Assembly (NCBI RefSeq): GCF_029054785.1
Contig: NZ_JAIDEN010000056.1
Location: 1-21,930 of the forward strand
DNA: 21,930 bases
Direction of reading: 5' to 3'
From: Duncaniella sp.
GTDB taxonomy: Bacteria > Bacteroidota > Bacteroidia > Bacteroidales > Muribaculaceae
Below are positions 11,830 through 19,846 of this stretch, in pieces. The notes under the pieces are model-generated. The model was given only the letters and a program-made list of their open reading frames with translations. It ran no database searches and was not told where the DNA came from. A program made the translations under genes and the position numbers. Every line of letters starts with the position of its first letter. The stretch's first letter is position 1.

Positions 11830-12273
11830 ATGAACACAATCCTGTTTCCCGGCTCATTCAATCCCTTCACCGTGGGCCATCAGTCACTCGTCTCGCGGAT
11901 TCTGCCGCTTTTTGACCGCGTTGTCATAGCCGTCGGAGTCAACTCCGGCAAAGAAACCGGCCCGCAGACCGATACCCGTGTCGAGGAGATCCGCGCCCTC
12001 TATGCCTCAGAGCCGAAAGTCTCGGTCATTGCCTATTCCGGCCTGACGGTCGACGCCTGCGAGGCCCAGGGCGCCCGCTGGATGTTGCGCGGAGTCCGTT
12101 CGGCTGTCGATTTCGAATATGAGCGCAACCTGGCCGACATCAACCGCCGGATCTCAGGAATCGAGACCCTCCTGCTCTTCACCCTGCCGGAATATGCGGC
12201 GGTATCCTCCTCGGTGGTGCGCGAGCTGCGGTCCTACGGGCGCGATGTCAGCGAATTTATCCCGCAGCCATAA
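11830..12273 (+). CDS. coaD: Phosphopantetheine adenylyltransferase
   Basis: Transfers AMP from ATP to 4'-phosphopantetheine to give dephospho-CoA, the fourth step of coenzyme A synthesis, in the cytoplasm. It has 147 residues, slightly shorter than the usual 155-160. The nucleotidyltransferase motif FPGSFNPFTVGH spans residues 6-17, with T14-x-G16-H17. The second conserved block is LRGVRSAVDFEYE (R87, R90), and the C-terminal SSSVVRE (126-132) contacts ATP in homologues. Residue 11 is Asn, where many family members have Asp. It starts 35 bp after parE and ends 34 bp before the peptidase gene, so it is probably in the same operon. Confidence 0.95.
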   Translation: MNTILFPGSFNPFTVGHQSLVSRILPLFDRVVIAVGVNSGKETGPQTDTRVEEIRALYASEPKVSVIAYSGLTVDACEAQGARWMLRGVRSAVDFEYERNLADINRRISGIETLLLFTLPEYAAVSSSVVRELRSYGRDVSEFIPQP

Positions 12274-12307
12274 AAAGATATACACACACTTTTACACAAT
12301 CCGACAG

Positions 12308-13909
12308 ATGAAAAAACTGTTTTTTTCCACCATACTCCTCATTGCAGTCTGCCTGACCTCTCTGGGGCATATCCAGTTTACGCCCGAACGCAAGCTGCGT
12401 TACGCCGAACAGATCATCGAATCATATTATGTCGACCAGATCGACACCGCCAAGGTGGTGACTGAAGCCATCGTCGCGATGCTCAAGACCCTCGATCCGC
12501 ATTCGACCTACTCTTCGCCCGAAGAGACCCGCGAGCTGACCGAGCCGCTCGACGGCAACTTCTCCGGCATCGGCATCCGCTTCCAGATGAACAATGACAC
12601 GCTCTATGTCATCGAATCCGTGGCCGGAGGTCCTTCGGAGAAAGTCGGCATCATCCCCGGCGACCGGATCATCTCCTGCAACGACACTGTCATTTCAGGT
12701 GTCAGCATGAAGAACAACGACATCATGAAGGTGTTGCGCGGCCCGAAAGGAACAGTAGCCCGACTGAAAGTCCTCAGAAAGGGCAACCCCCAGCTGCTCG
12801 AATTCCGTGTTGAGCGCGACAACATACCCATTTACAGCGTCGAGGCCTCCTATATGATCAACGACTCCGTAGGCTACATCAGCGTCAGCCGTTTCGCTGA
12901 GGCGACCGCCGACGAAGTGCGCGAGGCTATGGGCAAGCTGAAGAAAAACGGAATGCGCCATCTGATCCTTGACCTTACGGACAACGGCGGCGGCTACATG
13001 CGCCCGGCAACTGACATCTCCGACATGTTCCTGCGCAAAGGCGACCTGGTGGTCTACACCGAATCGCCCAAAAACGGAGTGGCCGAGTATGTCACCCAGA
13101 AAAACGGATCGTTTCTCGACGGTCGTGTCGTTGTGATGGTCAACCAATATTCGGCATCGGCAAGCGAGATCCTTTCAGGAGCGCTCCAGGACAACGATCG
13201 TGGAGTGATCGTCGGACGCCGCACCTTCGGCAAGGGACTCGTCCAGCGTCCTTTCCCCTTCCCTGACGGCTCGATGATGCGTCTGACAGTCTCGCGCTAT
13301 CACACCCCCTCCGGACGCTGCATCCAGAAGCCCTATGTCGACGGCGATGACGAGAACTATCAGCTCGACATGATCAACCGCTTCAATGCCGGGGAGCTGA
13401 CCAATGCCGACAGCATCCATCATTTCGCCGATTCGCTGCTTTTCCATACCCGCCGGCTCCACCGTCCGGTCTATGGCGGCGGGGGCATCATGCCCGATAA
13501 GTTCGTGGCGATCGACACGACGATGTATTCGCCCTACTACCGCGACCTGATCGCCAAGGGAGCGGTCAACAATTTCACGGTCAACTATGTCGATGCCAAC
13601 CGCGCGAAAATCAAGAGCAGCTATCCGACCGAGGAGGCCTACATAGCAAAATTCACTGTCTCGCCTGAGATCATGCAAGGCCTGATCGACCGCGGGACAG
13701 CCGACGGCGTCACCTATAATGAGGAACAGTTCCGTTGTTCGGAGCCTCTGCTGCGGGCCATTGTCAAAGGCCTGATCGGTCGCGATATCTACGAACAGTC
13801 GACCTACTCACGCGTTGTCAGCCCCCTCGACCCGACCTTTGCGGCCGCTGTCAAAATCATCAACGATCCCGCACTCTATAAGTCCTATCTCACCTCCCCG
13901 CAGAAGTAG
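12308..13909 (+). CDS. S41 family carboxyl-terminal processing peptidase (exported)
   Basis: Serine/lysine-dyad protease of the CtpA/Prc family, acting in the envelope. It has 533 residues. The start at 12308 gives a signal peptide (MKKLFFSTILLIAVCLTSLG); an earlier in-frame start at 12119 lies inside coaD and was rejected. A short helical N-terminal region is followed by a PDZ domain (from FSGIGIRF at about residue 84), then the catalytic core. The predicted nucleophile is S284 in SASASEILSGALQD and the base is K309 in GRRTFGKGLVQ, 25 residues apart as in E. coli Prc. A tail of about 220 residues follows the active site, and I recognise no domain in it. It lies 34 bp after coaD with no separate promoter seen. 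Confidence 0.93.
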   Translation: MKKLFFSTILLIAVCLTSLGHIQFTPERKLRYAEQIIESYYVDQIDTAKVVTEAIVAMLKTLDPHSTYSSPEETRELTEPLDGNFSGIGIRFQMNNDTLYVIESVAGGPSEKVGIIPGDRIISCNDTVISGVSMKNNDIMKVLRGPKGTVARLKVLRKGNPQLLEFRVERDNIPIYSVEASYMINDSVGYISVSRFAEATADEVREAMGKLKKNGMRHLILDLTDNGGGYMRPATDISDMFLRKGDLVVYTESPKNGVAEYVTQKNGSFLDGRVVVMVNQYSASASEILSGALQDNDRGVIVGRRTFGKGLVQRPFPFPDGSMMRLTVSRYHTPSGRCIQKPYVDGDDENYQLDMINRFNAGELTNADSIHHFADSLLFHTRRLHRPVYGGGGIMPDKFVAIDTTMYSPYYRDLIAKGAVNNFTVNYVDANRAKIKSSYPTEEAYIAKFTVSPEIMQGLIDRGTADGVTYNEEQFRCSEPLLRAIVKGLIGRDIYEQSTYSRVVSPLDPTFAAAVKIINDPALYKSYLTSPQK

Positions 13910-13977
13910 ACTTTAAGGTTGGCTGTCAAAAGCCCGATTCAATAAATTCAGGGGGGCGCATCCCCTGCCATAATAGC

Positions 13978-14011
13978 CCAGTAGGGACGCTTTTTAAAGC
14001 GTCCCTACTGG
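13978..14011. terminator. Hairpin between convergent genes
   Basis: CCAGTAGGGACGC (13978-13990) pairs with 13999-14011, and TTT/AAA closes the stem around TT. On the plus strand it is followed by CAGTTTTG, so it can terminate the peptidase transcript. It lies between the convergent peptidase genes. A second small hairpin, CAGGGG/CCCCTG (13949-13967), precedes it. A minus-strand T run is lacking, so termination in that direction is doubtful. Confidence 0.7.
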
Positions 14012-14037
14012 CAGTTTTGTCCTGACGGGAGGATCCT

Positions 14038-15123
14038 TTACTGATCAGCTTTGGAGTAGAGCGAGAACTCGCAGCCGTATTCATCGACGAGTCTGTTGTC
14101 AAGCTCGTCGGCCTTTTCGGCGAGACCTACAATATTGTTGAGGATGCGCTCGCGTGAGTCTTCGGTCAGATCGGCGAGATGGATGCGGTAGCAGAGATAG
14201 ATCTGACGGCCGTCAACCCCCATCTTGTAGGGATAGAAGTCGGTGTCAAGCATGTAGTCGAGCACCTTTTCGACATTTTTCTTCGGGAGCAGATTGATCG
14301 GTGACACGGCAAAAAGATAGTTGCGGTCATAGACGAAGAGTCTGATCTCAGAGCTGCCGCGGTGAAACACCCAGACATTGTGGCCGCTTCGGGCGAGCAC
14401 CGGATTCAGTCCCATTCTCTCGATGGCGCTTTCGCAGAATCTGCCCAGAGGAGACATCTCATGGACTGCCGACACGCGCTCGTCAAGACGTGCTCCGCAT
14501 GAGGGACAATATTCCTCGTCGCCGGATATAAGCTCGTCGCAGCTGTCACACTGTACGTGAAACTCTCCGCGGTCAAGGTCGCCGATCGCGTCGAGCAGCT
14601 GGGCCAGGGATTCAAGGCGGATGCCGAAGCCCATGTTGTCGGCTGACGAAGAGGCGAATTTGCTGACTGTCACGCCGATTATCTCGCCTTTGTCATTGAC
14701 GATAGGGCCTCCGGAGTTGCCGGGATTGACCGGTGCGTCGATCTGGATGTAATATTTTCCGTCCATCAGCTGGCGCGGAGAGGAGAGGGAGCCTTCGGTG
14801 ATTGTGAAGGGCATTCCGAAGGGGTAGCCTGCCACATGGACCTTGGAGCCTATGGCCGGATCCTCGCCGTCGGCGAGAGGAAAGTCGGGGAGATGGCTGA
14901 AGTCGGCATCGACGGCGAGCAATGCAAGGTCAAGTTCAGGATTGACTACAACCACACGTGCCTCGTAGGGGTTGCGCTCATTGTCATGGACGGCAACTTT
15001 GCGGTAGCCTGCCACAACATGATAGTTGGTCACAAAAATGTCGTGCTGCTTGAGATAGAAGCAACTGCCTGACCCATCGGCATGGGTCACTTTATATATG
15101 AGTTTGTTTATTTCAGGATTCAT
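14038..15123 (-). CDS. Trypsin-like peptidase with zinc ribbon and YbjN-like C-terminal domain
   Basis: A 361-residue protein with three parts. Residues 1-180 are an S1C (HtrA-like) chymotrypsin fold with the catalytic triad H35 (VTNYHVV), D65 (NPELDLALL) and S137 (NPGNSGGP). A zinc ribbon follows, with C192, C195, C206 and C209 (CDSC, CPSC). Residues 225-355 form an alpha/beta region resembling the YbjN/type III secretion chaperone fold. There is no signal peptide and no PDZ domain, unlike DegP/HtrA, so cytoplasmic action is predicted. It lies 64 bp downstream of the acidic-tract gene on the same strand, with no promoter consensus between, so co-transcription is likely. The substrate is unknown. 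The protease fold is firm; the C-terminal assignment is by pattern only. Confidence 0.85.
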   Translation of the reverse strand: MNPEINKLIYKVTHADGSGSCFYLKQHDIFVTNYHVVAGYRKVAVHDNERNPYEARVVVVNPELDLALLAVDADFSHLPDFPLADGEDPAIGSKVHVAGYPFGMPFTITEGSLSSPRQLMDGKYYIQIDAPVNPGNSGGPIVNDKGEIIGVTVSKFASSSADNMGFGIRLESLAQLLDAIGDLDRGEFHVQCDSCDELISGDEEYCPSCGARLDERVSAVHEMSPLGRFCESAIERMGLNPVLARSGHNVWVFHRGSSEIRLFVYDRNYLFAVSPINLLPKKNVEKVLDYMLDTDFYPYKMGVDGRQIYLCYRIHLADLTEDSRERILNNIVGLAEKADELDNRLVDEYGCEFSLYSKADQ

Positions 15124-15187
15124 AAGACAGATGGATTGATGATGGTGAATGGATTGAACGGTAGACGTGGGATCAGTCAGGATTCTT

Positions 15188-16582
15188 TCAGGAGCCCAGG
15201 GTACTGAGGATACGCATCTGAAGTTCTGTTGCGAGGCGCATGTATTCGGTCATGTTGCCTGCTTTCAGCGCATCGTCCATCCGGCGCTGGATGTCGGCGA
15301 TCTCTTCTCCGCTCATGGCTTCGGTAAGTTTCTGAGAGTCTGACAGGATGTTGGCTGGCATCTCCGAAAGATCGTCGTCTTCTTCGTCGTCATCCTCGTC
15401 ATCGTCGTCTTCTTCGTCGTCATCATATTCCTCGTCATCCTCATCATCGTCCTCATCGTCATCGTCATCCGGCTCGATGTCACCGTCCATGATTTTGTCG
15501 AGTGCGTTGAGAAGTATTCCAGCTGCTTCCTTGAGGGGGAGTCCGGCACTTTCGCGCAGAGCCGTGATGATCAGATATTCCAGAAGGAGAGAGATGTTGT
15601 TTTCGGCAAGCAAGGAGTAGAAGGAGAAGAAAATGCGCACGACAACCTGGTCGTAGTCTCCTTTCTGCATCGCCTGTGTGACATCCTCGTGGAGGCTTTC
15701 AAAGTCATCCTGTACACTCTGGAGCGGTGCTAGTGGCTTCATGGACACCATCATCTCCACCGTGTAGAGGTCTTTGGCCAGTTCTTCCTTCGGGGTCTCC
15801 ATGAGTTTCTGGAGAAATGCCGTGCCGCGTGAGACGAGTTCCTCGATCGGGCGCTCGTCACTCATGGACTCGACTGCCTTTTCGATCTCGTTGATGAGCT
15901 GTCCCTGCGGGTTGGCGATGAAGGTGAACTGATGGATGGCCGCGCGGATTATGGTCCAGGCGTAGATGTAGCGGCGCTGGGAGTTATATTCTCCGGCGGC
16001 TTTAAGGGCAAGCCCGGCTACGGTTTGCAGGCCGTCATAGACTTTGTCGACCTCTTCCTGGGTATAGGGTGTGATTTTCGGAGTGTAGCAGCGTTCGGCT
16101 TTGAAACGGGTGCAGAACTCATCGTCATACTTGTCGCCGATGGCGCAGATATTGTAGATTATGGCGTGGATCTTGTGGGGATGGGTGTCGGTCAGAGGAC
16201 ATTTATAGTCCATTCTCAGATAGTCACCGCTCTTGACAAAGCGGGCAAGCATGAGATTGTTGATGTTCATTTCGGCGATCTGACGCAACATCGCAACACG
16301 GCCTTTTTCCGGAAGACGCAGGAATTCGGCGGAGATATGCAGACTTTCGTCTGTGATGTCGATCTGCACGACTATCGAGCCGTGGGGAATTCTGAACGAT
16401 GTCCCGTCTTCATTGCCGTAGCGTTCGCGGAAATCGCTGTCGAGGGCATCGATCAGCAGATGGATGGCGTTGACATAGTCTTGGCTTTCAAAAGCCTCGA
16501 CAGCCTCACCCATAGTCTCGCCGTCGGTATAGACAAGCTGAGAGTCCGTTGCCGGTGGGATATAAGGAAATGACTGTTTCAT
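15188..16582 (-). CDS. Uncharacterised protein with YbjN-like domain and Asp/Glu-rich tract
   Basis: A 464-residue soluble protein with no signal peptide or membrane segment. I do not recognise a named family. Residues about 70-135 (VVQIDITDESLHISAEFLRL, then LPEKGRVAMLRQIAEMN) look like a YbjN/type III chaperone-like alpha/beta fold. Residues 170-365 are mostly helical. Residues 372-404 are an uninterrupted acidic run with a single Tyr, followed by a short helical tail (AMSGEEIADIQRRMDDALK) ending at G463-S464. It is probably the first gene of a two-gene unit with the trypsin-like peptidase, whose C-terminal region follows a similar pattern. A chaperone or adaptor role is possible but is inference only. 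Confidence 0.8.
   Translation of the reverse strand: MKQSFPYIPPATDSQLVYTDGETMGEAVEAFESQDYVNAIHLLIDALDSDFRERYGNEDGTSFRIPHGSIVVQIDITDESLHISAEFLRLPEKGRVAMLRQIAEMNINNLMLARFVKSGDYLRMDYKCPLTDTHPHKIHAIIYNICAIGDKYDDEFCTRFKAERCYTPKITPYTQEEVDKVYDGLQTVAGLALKAAGEYNSQRRYIYAWTIIRAAIHQFTFIANPQGQLINEIEKAVESMSDERPIEELVSRGTAFLQKLMETPKEELAKDLYTVEMMVSMKPLAPLQSVQDDFESLHEDVTQAMQKGDYDQVVVRIFFSFYSLLAENNISLLLEYLIITALRESAGLPLKEAAGILLNALDKIMDGDIEPDDDDDEDDDEDDEEYDDDEEDDDDEDDDEEDDDLSEMPANILSDSQKLTEAMSGEEIADIQRRMDDALKAGNMTEYMRLATELQMRILSTLGS
15371..15469 (-). repeat. Trinucleotide-type low-complexity tract encoding poly-Asp/Glu
   Basis: Thirty-three consecutive GAN codons (one replaced by a Tyr codon) encode 32 acidic residues of the uncharacterised protein. 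On the plus strand the tract reads as TCN repeats. Length changes by slippage in multiples of three would keep the reading frame. Confidence 0.9.
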
Positions 16583-16643
16583 CTTGCAAGTGTTTTTGTG
16601 ATATGGTTAATTTTCGGTAAAGTCTTTTGATTGGTCAGGATGC

Positions 16644-16659
16644 GCAGAGTTGCCTCTGC
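16644..16659 (-). terminator. Small hairpin after the SPOR lipoprotein gene
   Basis: GCAGAG, a four-base loop (TTGC on the plus strand), then CTCTGC, seven bases beyond the SPOR gene stop codon. There is no T run on the minus strand, so this is a weak terminator or attenuator candidate only. Confidence 0.3.
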
Positions 16660-16665
16660 TGTGGC

Positions 16666-17202
16666 CTATCGGGCCAGGAGGGCCGGGCGCAGGATGAAGG
16701 GCAGGGGCTCGCGAAGCACGATTGATTTGTCAGCCGTGACTTTGCGGAATGCCTCGGCGGCCTCTTCGGCGCTCTGGCAGGTTGCGGTGCAGACGTAGTA
16801 GAGCGGTTCGCGGGTGTGGATGATGAAGGCTTCGGGATAGCCGTTGGCCTGAAGGCGTGCGCGCATCTGCCGGGCATTGAACACCTGGCGGAACTGCCCG
16901 ACTACAACGTTGTAGCGTTTGAGCATTTCGCGTGAGGCCCCGCCGTCATCCGTATAGCCCACATATTCGGTGCGCATCGGAAGCGAGTCGCTGCCGGTGA
17001 CGAGATCCGAAGTGCGGGCACTGTTGCGGATGCGGGCATAGATGGTTGAATCCACCCCTGACGTTTCACGTTTTTGGGCGACAGCCGTTTCATAGGCCTG
17101 ACGGTAGTTGTTTTCGTTGGTCTTGCAGCTGCTGAGACTGAGTATTGTCGTCAGCAGGGCGGCAGCCGGCAGAAGCCGCATGAAATTGAAGCGTCGGTAC
17201 AT
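16666..17202 (-). CDS. SPOR-domain lipoprotein
   Basis: A 178-residue predicted lipoprotein. The N-terminus has a basic, hydrophobic signal ending in a lipobox with the lipidated cysteine at C26 (SLSSC). An alternative ATG at 17181 would shorten the signal by seven residues and keep the lipobox. The C-terminal part, from about residue 94 (RYNVVVGQFRQVFNARQMRA) to 165, fits a SPOR domain, which in homologues binds denuded peptidoglycan glycan strands at division sites. It is therefore probably attached to the envelope and faces the periplasm. It lies 61 bp downstream of ilvA on the same strand with no clear promoter of its own. Confidence 0.8.
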   Translation of the reverse strand: MYRRFNFMRLLPAAALLTTILSLSSCKTNENNYRQAYETAVAQKRETSGVDSTIYARIRNSARTSDLVTGSDSLPMRTEYVGYTDDGGASREMLKRYNVVVGQFRQVFNARQMRARLQANGYPEAFIIHTREPLYYVCTATCQSAEEAAEAFRKVTADKSIVLREPLPFILRPALLAR

Positions 17203-17263
17203 GATTCAGTGATATTACTAAGAGGTGGGTTCTATTATATAATGTGGATTCGGGGCGGATGGT

Positions 17264-18466
17264 TCAGACAACGTGGTAGCCCGCAGTGGCGAGGGCTTTG
17301 TGCAGTATGTCGATGTGATCGTTGTTGCGGGTCTCGACTTCGACGCGGATCAGACAGCCGTTGATCGAGGTGAGGTGGGAATTGCGCTCGTGGGTCACGG
17401 AAATGATGTTGGCGCCGTTTTCGCCCAACACGCGGCAGACGCCGGAGAGCTGTCCGGGCTGGTCGGTGAGGTCGAGTGTGAGGGTGCAGTTGCGTCCGCT
17501 CTTGACAAGGCCGCGGGTGATCACGCGGTTGAGGATCGTCACGTCGATATTGCCGCCTGAAACCACACAGACTGTCTTCTTGCCCTGGATGGGGACCTTG
17601 TTGAACATGGCGGCTGCCACAGATACGGCGCCGGCTCCCTCGGAAACCAGTTTCTGCTGCTCGATCAGCGCGAGGATAGCGGCTGCGATCTCGTCTTCGC
17701 TGACGGTCACGATCTCGTCGACATATTTTGAGCAGAAGTCAAAGGTGTTGATTCCGGGTTCCTTCACGGCTATGCCGTCGGCTATCGTGGCCACTTTTTC
17801 GAGGCGTTCGCGCTCTCCGGCCTTGACCGAGCGGAACATCGAGGGTGCGCCTTCAGCCTGGACTCCGTAGACTTTGACATCGGGTTTGAGCTGCTTGAGT
17901 GCAAATGCGATTCCCGCGATCAGACCGCCGCCGCCGATGGGGACGATCACGGCCTCGACGTCGGGCATCTCTTCGAGGATTTCAAGTCCGATGGTGCCCT
18001 GTCCGGCAATCACTTTGAGGTCGTCAAAGGGGTGGATCAGGGTATAGTTGTGTTCTTTCTGAAGTTCGAGCGCTTTCTGGTAGGCATCGTCATAGACACC
18101 GGGCACAAGGCAGACTTCGGCACCGAGGCGTTTTGTGGCCTCGATCTTCGAGATCGGTGCTCCGGCGGGGAGACAGATGATGGATTTGATGCCGTTGCGT
18201 GTTGCTGCGAGGGCCACTCCCTGGGCATGGTTTCCGGCCGAGCAGGCGATCACGCCGTGGGCTTTCTCCTCAGGGGTGAGCTGGGAGATCTTATAGTAGG
18301 CGCCGCGGAGTTTGAACGCGCCTGTGTGCTGGAGATTCTCAGGTTTGATATAGACCTCGGCTTCAGGATTGATATTGGGAACGCCGATCAGACGCGGATG
18401 GCGTGCAACATCGCGCAGCACCTGGGCTGCGCGGTAGATTTCAGAAATTTCAAGTGTTTCAGCCAT
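17264..18466 (-). CDS. ilvA: Threonine ammonia-lyase (threonine deaminase) with ACT domain
   Basis: PLP enzyme that converts L-threonine to 2-oxobutanoate and ammonia, the entry step to isoleucine. It has 400 residues. The PLP lysine is K52 (TGAFKLRGAYYK), the substrate-binding loop is SAGNHAQG (76-83), and the phosphate-binding glycines are GGGG at 178-181. A C-terminal ACT domain covers about residues 325-400 (LTDQPGQLSGVCRVLGENGA). The length and single ACT domain fit the shorter IlvA form rather than the E. coli biosynthetic enzyme of about 514 residues, so a catabolic role is also possible. I start at ATG 18466 (MAETLEISEIYRAA), because the upstream ATG at 18547 would place the promoter inside the gene. 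Confidence 0.93.
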   Translation of the reverse strand: MAETLEISEIYRAAQVLRDVARHPRLIGVPNINPEAEVYIKPENLQHTGAFKLRGAYYKISQLTPEEKAHGVIACSAGNHAQGVALAATRNGIKSIICLPAGAPISKIEATKRLGAEVCLVPGVYDDAYQKALELQKEHNYTLIHPFDDLKVIAGQGTIGLEILEEMPDVEAVIVPIGGGGLIAGIAFALKQLKPDVKVYGVQAEGAPSMFRSVKAGERERLEKVATIADGIAVKEPGINTFDFCSKYVDEIVTVSEDEIAAAILALIEQQKLVSEGAGAVSVAAAMFNKVPIQGKKTVCVVSGGNIDVTILNRVITRGLVKSGRNCTLTLDLTDQPGQLSGVCRVLGENGANIISVTHERNSHLTSINGCLIRVEVETRNNDHIDILHKALATAGYHVV

Positions 18467-18493
18467 GATGAATGTTGGGTTATTATCATGACG

Positions 18494-18525
18494 CAAATTT
18501 ATGAAATCCCGATCTATCCTCCAAA
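18494..18525 (-). promoter_or_regulatory. Promoter of ilvA
   Basis: On the minus strand TTTG (18525-18522), a 20-base spacer, then TAAATTTG (18501-18494), a full match to the Bacteroidota consensus. The start of transcription is expected near 18487, about 21 bases before the ATG. Confidence 0.75.
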
Positions 18526-18532
18526 ATAAGAA

Positions 18533-18559
18533 GTTGTTTTTAAACAACCTCTAAACAAC
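18533..18559. promoter_or_regulatory. Possible operator upstream of ilvA promoter
   Basis: An inverted repeat, GTTGTTT (18533-18539) with AAACAAC (18542-18548), lies seven bases upstream of the -33 box. A direct copy AAACAAC follows at 18553-18559, exactly 11 bp (one helical turn) from the first. An identical AAACAACCTCT occurs at 18694-18704. This could bind a regulator, but no binding protein can be named. Confidence 0.4.
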
Positions 18560-18563
18560 ATCT

Positions 18564-18606
18564 AAAAATACCCGGCCGCGCTGCATAGGTTGCGCGGACC
18601 GGGTAT
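18564..18606 (-). terminator. Terminator of the thioredoxin gene
   Basis: The stem pairs ATACCCGG and CCGCGC (18568-18581) with GCGCGG and CCGGGTAT (18592-18606), with one bulged base at 18598 and a ten-base loop. On the minus strand the stem runs into TATTTTTAGA, a proper T tract. It lies about 100 bp downstream of the thioredoxin stop codon. Confidence 0.8.
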
Positions 18607-18703
18607 CTTGTTTTATTCGGTATTGGTATGAAGCTTAAAAATGTCTGCTGAACCGGCTGTCGGTTGCCTGATAGCCGCTTAGAGGGTGTTGTGAAACAAC
18701 CTC

Positions 18704-19012
18704 TTATTTGCCCGGCTCTTCCTGAATGCGCAGTTTGTCTTCGAGTATTTCAAGCTGCTGGAGACCGGAGGCGCGCCACTGGGGTTCGCCGTTTTTGAAG
18801 ATGATCAGCGTCGGGACGCTCCGGATCTGATATTTGGCTGAAAGATCGGGGTTGCGGTCTACGTCGATCTTGACGATATTGGCGGCATCGCCCACCTTGT
18901 TTTTAAGCTCCTCAAGGATCGGACCCTGCATTTTGCACGGGCCGCACCATGTGGCGAAGAAGTCGACCAGAGTCGGCTTGTCACTGTTGATTATTTCATT
19001 GAAATCATTCAT
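18704..19012 (-). CDS. Thioredoxin
   Basis: Small cytoplasmic thiol-disulfide oxidoreductase. It has 102 residues from ATG 19012 (MNDFNEIINSDKPTLVDFF), the normal thioredoxin length. The active site is W22-C23-G24-P25-C26 and the cis-proline is P67 in SVPT. No signal peptide is present. An upstream ATG at 19054 would add 14 poorly conserved residues. It is encoded 94 bp after birA on the same strand and ends with its own terminator. I found no good TAnnTTTG box in the gap, so it may be read from the birA transcript. Confidence 0.93.
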   Translation of the reverse strand: MNDFNEIINSDKPTLVDFFATWCGPCKMQGPILEELKNKVGDAANIVKIDVDRNPDLSAKYQIRSVPTLIIFKNGEPQWRASGLQQLEILEDKLRIQEEPGK

Positions 19013-19106
19013 AACGATAGCGTTTTTTATAGAGTGGGTGTTGAAAAAAGTCATTGTTCGGTGACTTTATAACACCGTTACGCCATCGTTGGTTTACTGT
19101 CACCCG

Positions 19107-19844
19107 TCACTTCAGGCAGGCGGCCATCTCCTTGAACGCGAAACTGCGCTTTTCGTCACCGTCGCGCAGGGCGAGGGTGATGATGCCGTCAGGGGCTACG
19201 GACTCGATGCGGGCCATGATGCGCTCGCCGCGCAGATTGTCGGTGTAGGGCCAGTAGCCTTCACGTCTCCAGAGCAGTTCGAAGTAGCGTTTTTGCAGAT
19301 CTTCGCTTGCTGTGGCTATGGCTCCTGTCTCGCGGAGGATCTCGCTGACGGTTTCTTCGGTCAGCCGACGCAGCTGATAGCTGAGTCCGGTCAGCATGGC
19401 CATCGACACCGGGTTGGGGGCGTCGGACAGGAAGCGGGTCTGGTTGACGTTGATGCCCATCCCGACGATGCAGTGGTTGATTCCGCTCTGGGTGATTGAG
19501 TTTTCAATGAGGATCCCGCAGATTTTGCGGTCGCCGGCATAGATGTCGTTGGGCCATTTGATCCTGATCTCTTCGCCGGGAAGATGGCGCGAAAGGACGC
19601 TGACAATGGCCACCGAGACTGCCTGGGAGACCAGAAACTGGCGCGAGGGGTGGAGCCCGGCGGGTTTCAGCAGGAGCGACATGGTGATGTTTTTGCCCGG
19701 CTCTGACTCCCAGCTGTTGCCGCGTTGGCCGCGACCGGCGGTCTGACACCGGCAGACCACTGTCAGGCCTTCGCGGCTTTCGCGGGCTATGGCTGCGAGA
19801 TAGCTGTTGGTCGAGGCTGTCTCTTCAAGCTCGATTATTTCCAT
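19107..19844 (-). CDS. birA: Biotin--[acetyl-CoA-carboxylase] ligase, catalytic domain only
   Basis: Attaches biotin to the carrier domain of biotin-dependent carboxylases through biotinyl-5'-AMP. It has 245 residues from ATG 19844. The adenylate-binding loop is GRGQRG (37-42), followed by KWPND (96-100) and GDRKICGILIE (104-114), which holds the conserved catalytic-region lysine. The N-terminal helix-turn-helix domain of E. coli BirA is absent, so it should not act as a repressor. An upstream ATG at 19958 lies inside tsaE and encodes an Arg-rich nonsense extension. The start is two bases from the tsaE stop codon, so the genes are translationally close. Confidence 0.92.
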   Translation of the reverse strand: MEIIELEETASTNSYLAAIARESREGLTVVCRCQTAGRGQRGNSWESEPGKNITMSLLLKPAGLHPSRQFLVSQAVSVAIVSVLSRHLPGEEIRIKWPNDIYAGDRKICGILIENSITQSGINHCIVGMGINVNQTRFLSDAPNPVSMAMLTGLSYQLRRLTEETVSEILRETGAIATASEDLQKRYFELLWRREGYWPYTDNLRGERIMARIESVAPDGIITLALRDGDEKRSFAFKEMAACLK

Positions 19845-19846
19845 TC

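Noticed and set aside
12119..12307. Upstream in-frame extension of the S41 peptidase
   Set aside because: It lies inside coaD in another frame, and the start at 12308 gives a clean signal peptide.
15348..15620. Plus-strand frame encoding a poly-Ser protein
   Set aside because: It is the complement of the GAN codons of the acidic tract in the minus-strand gene, with no independent support.
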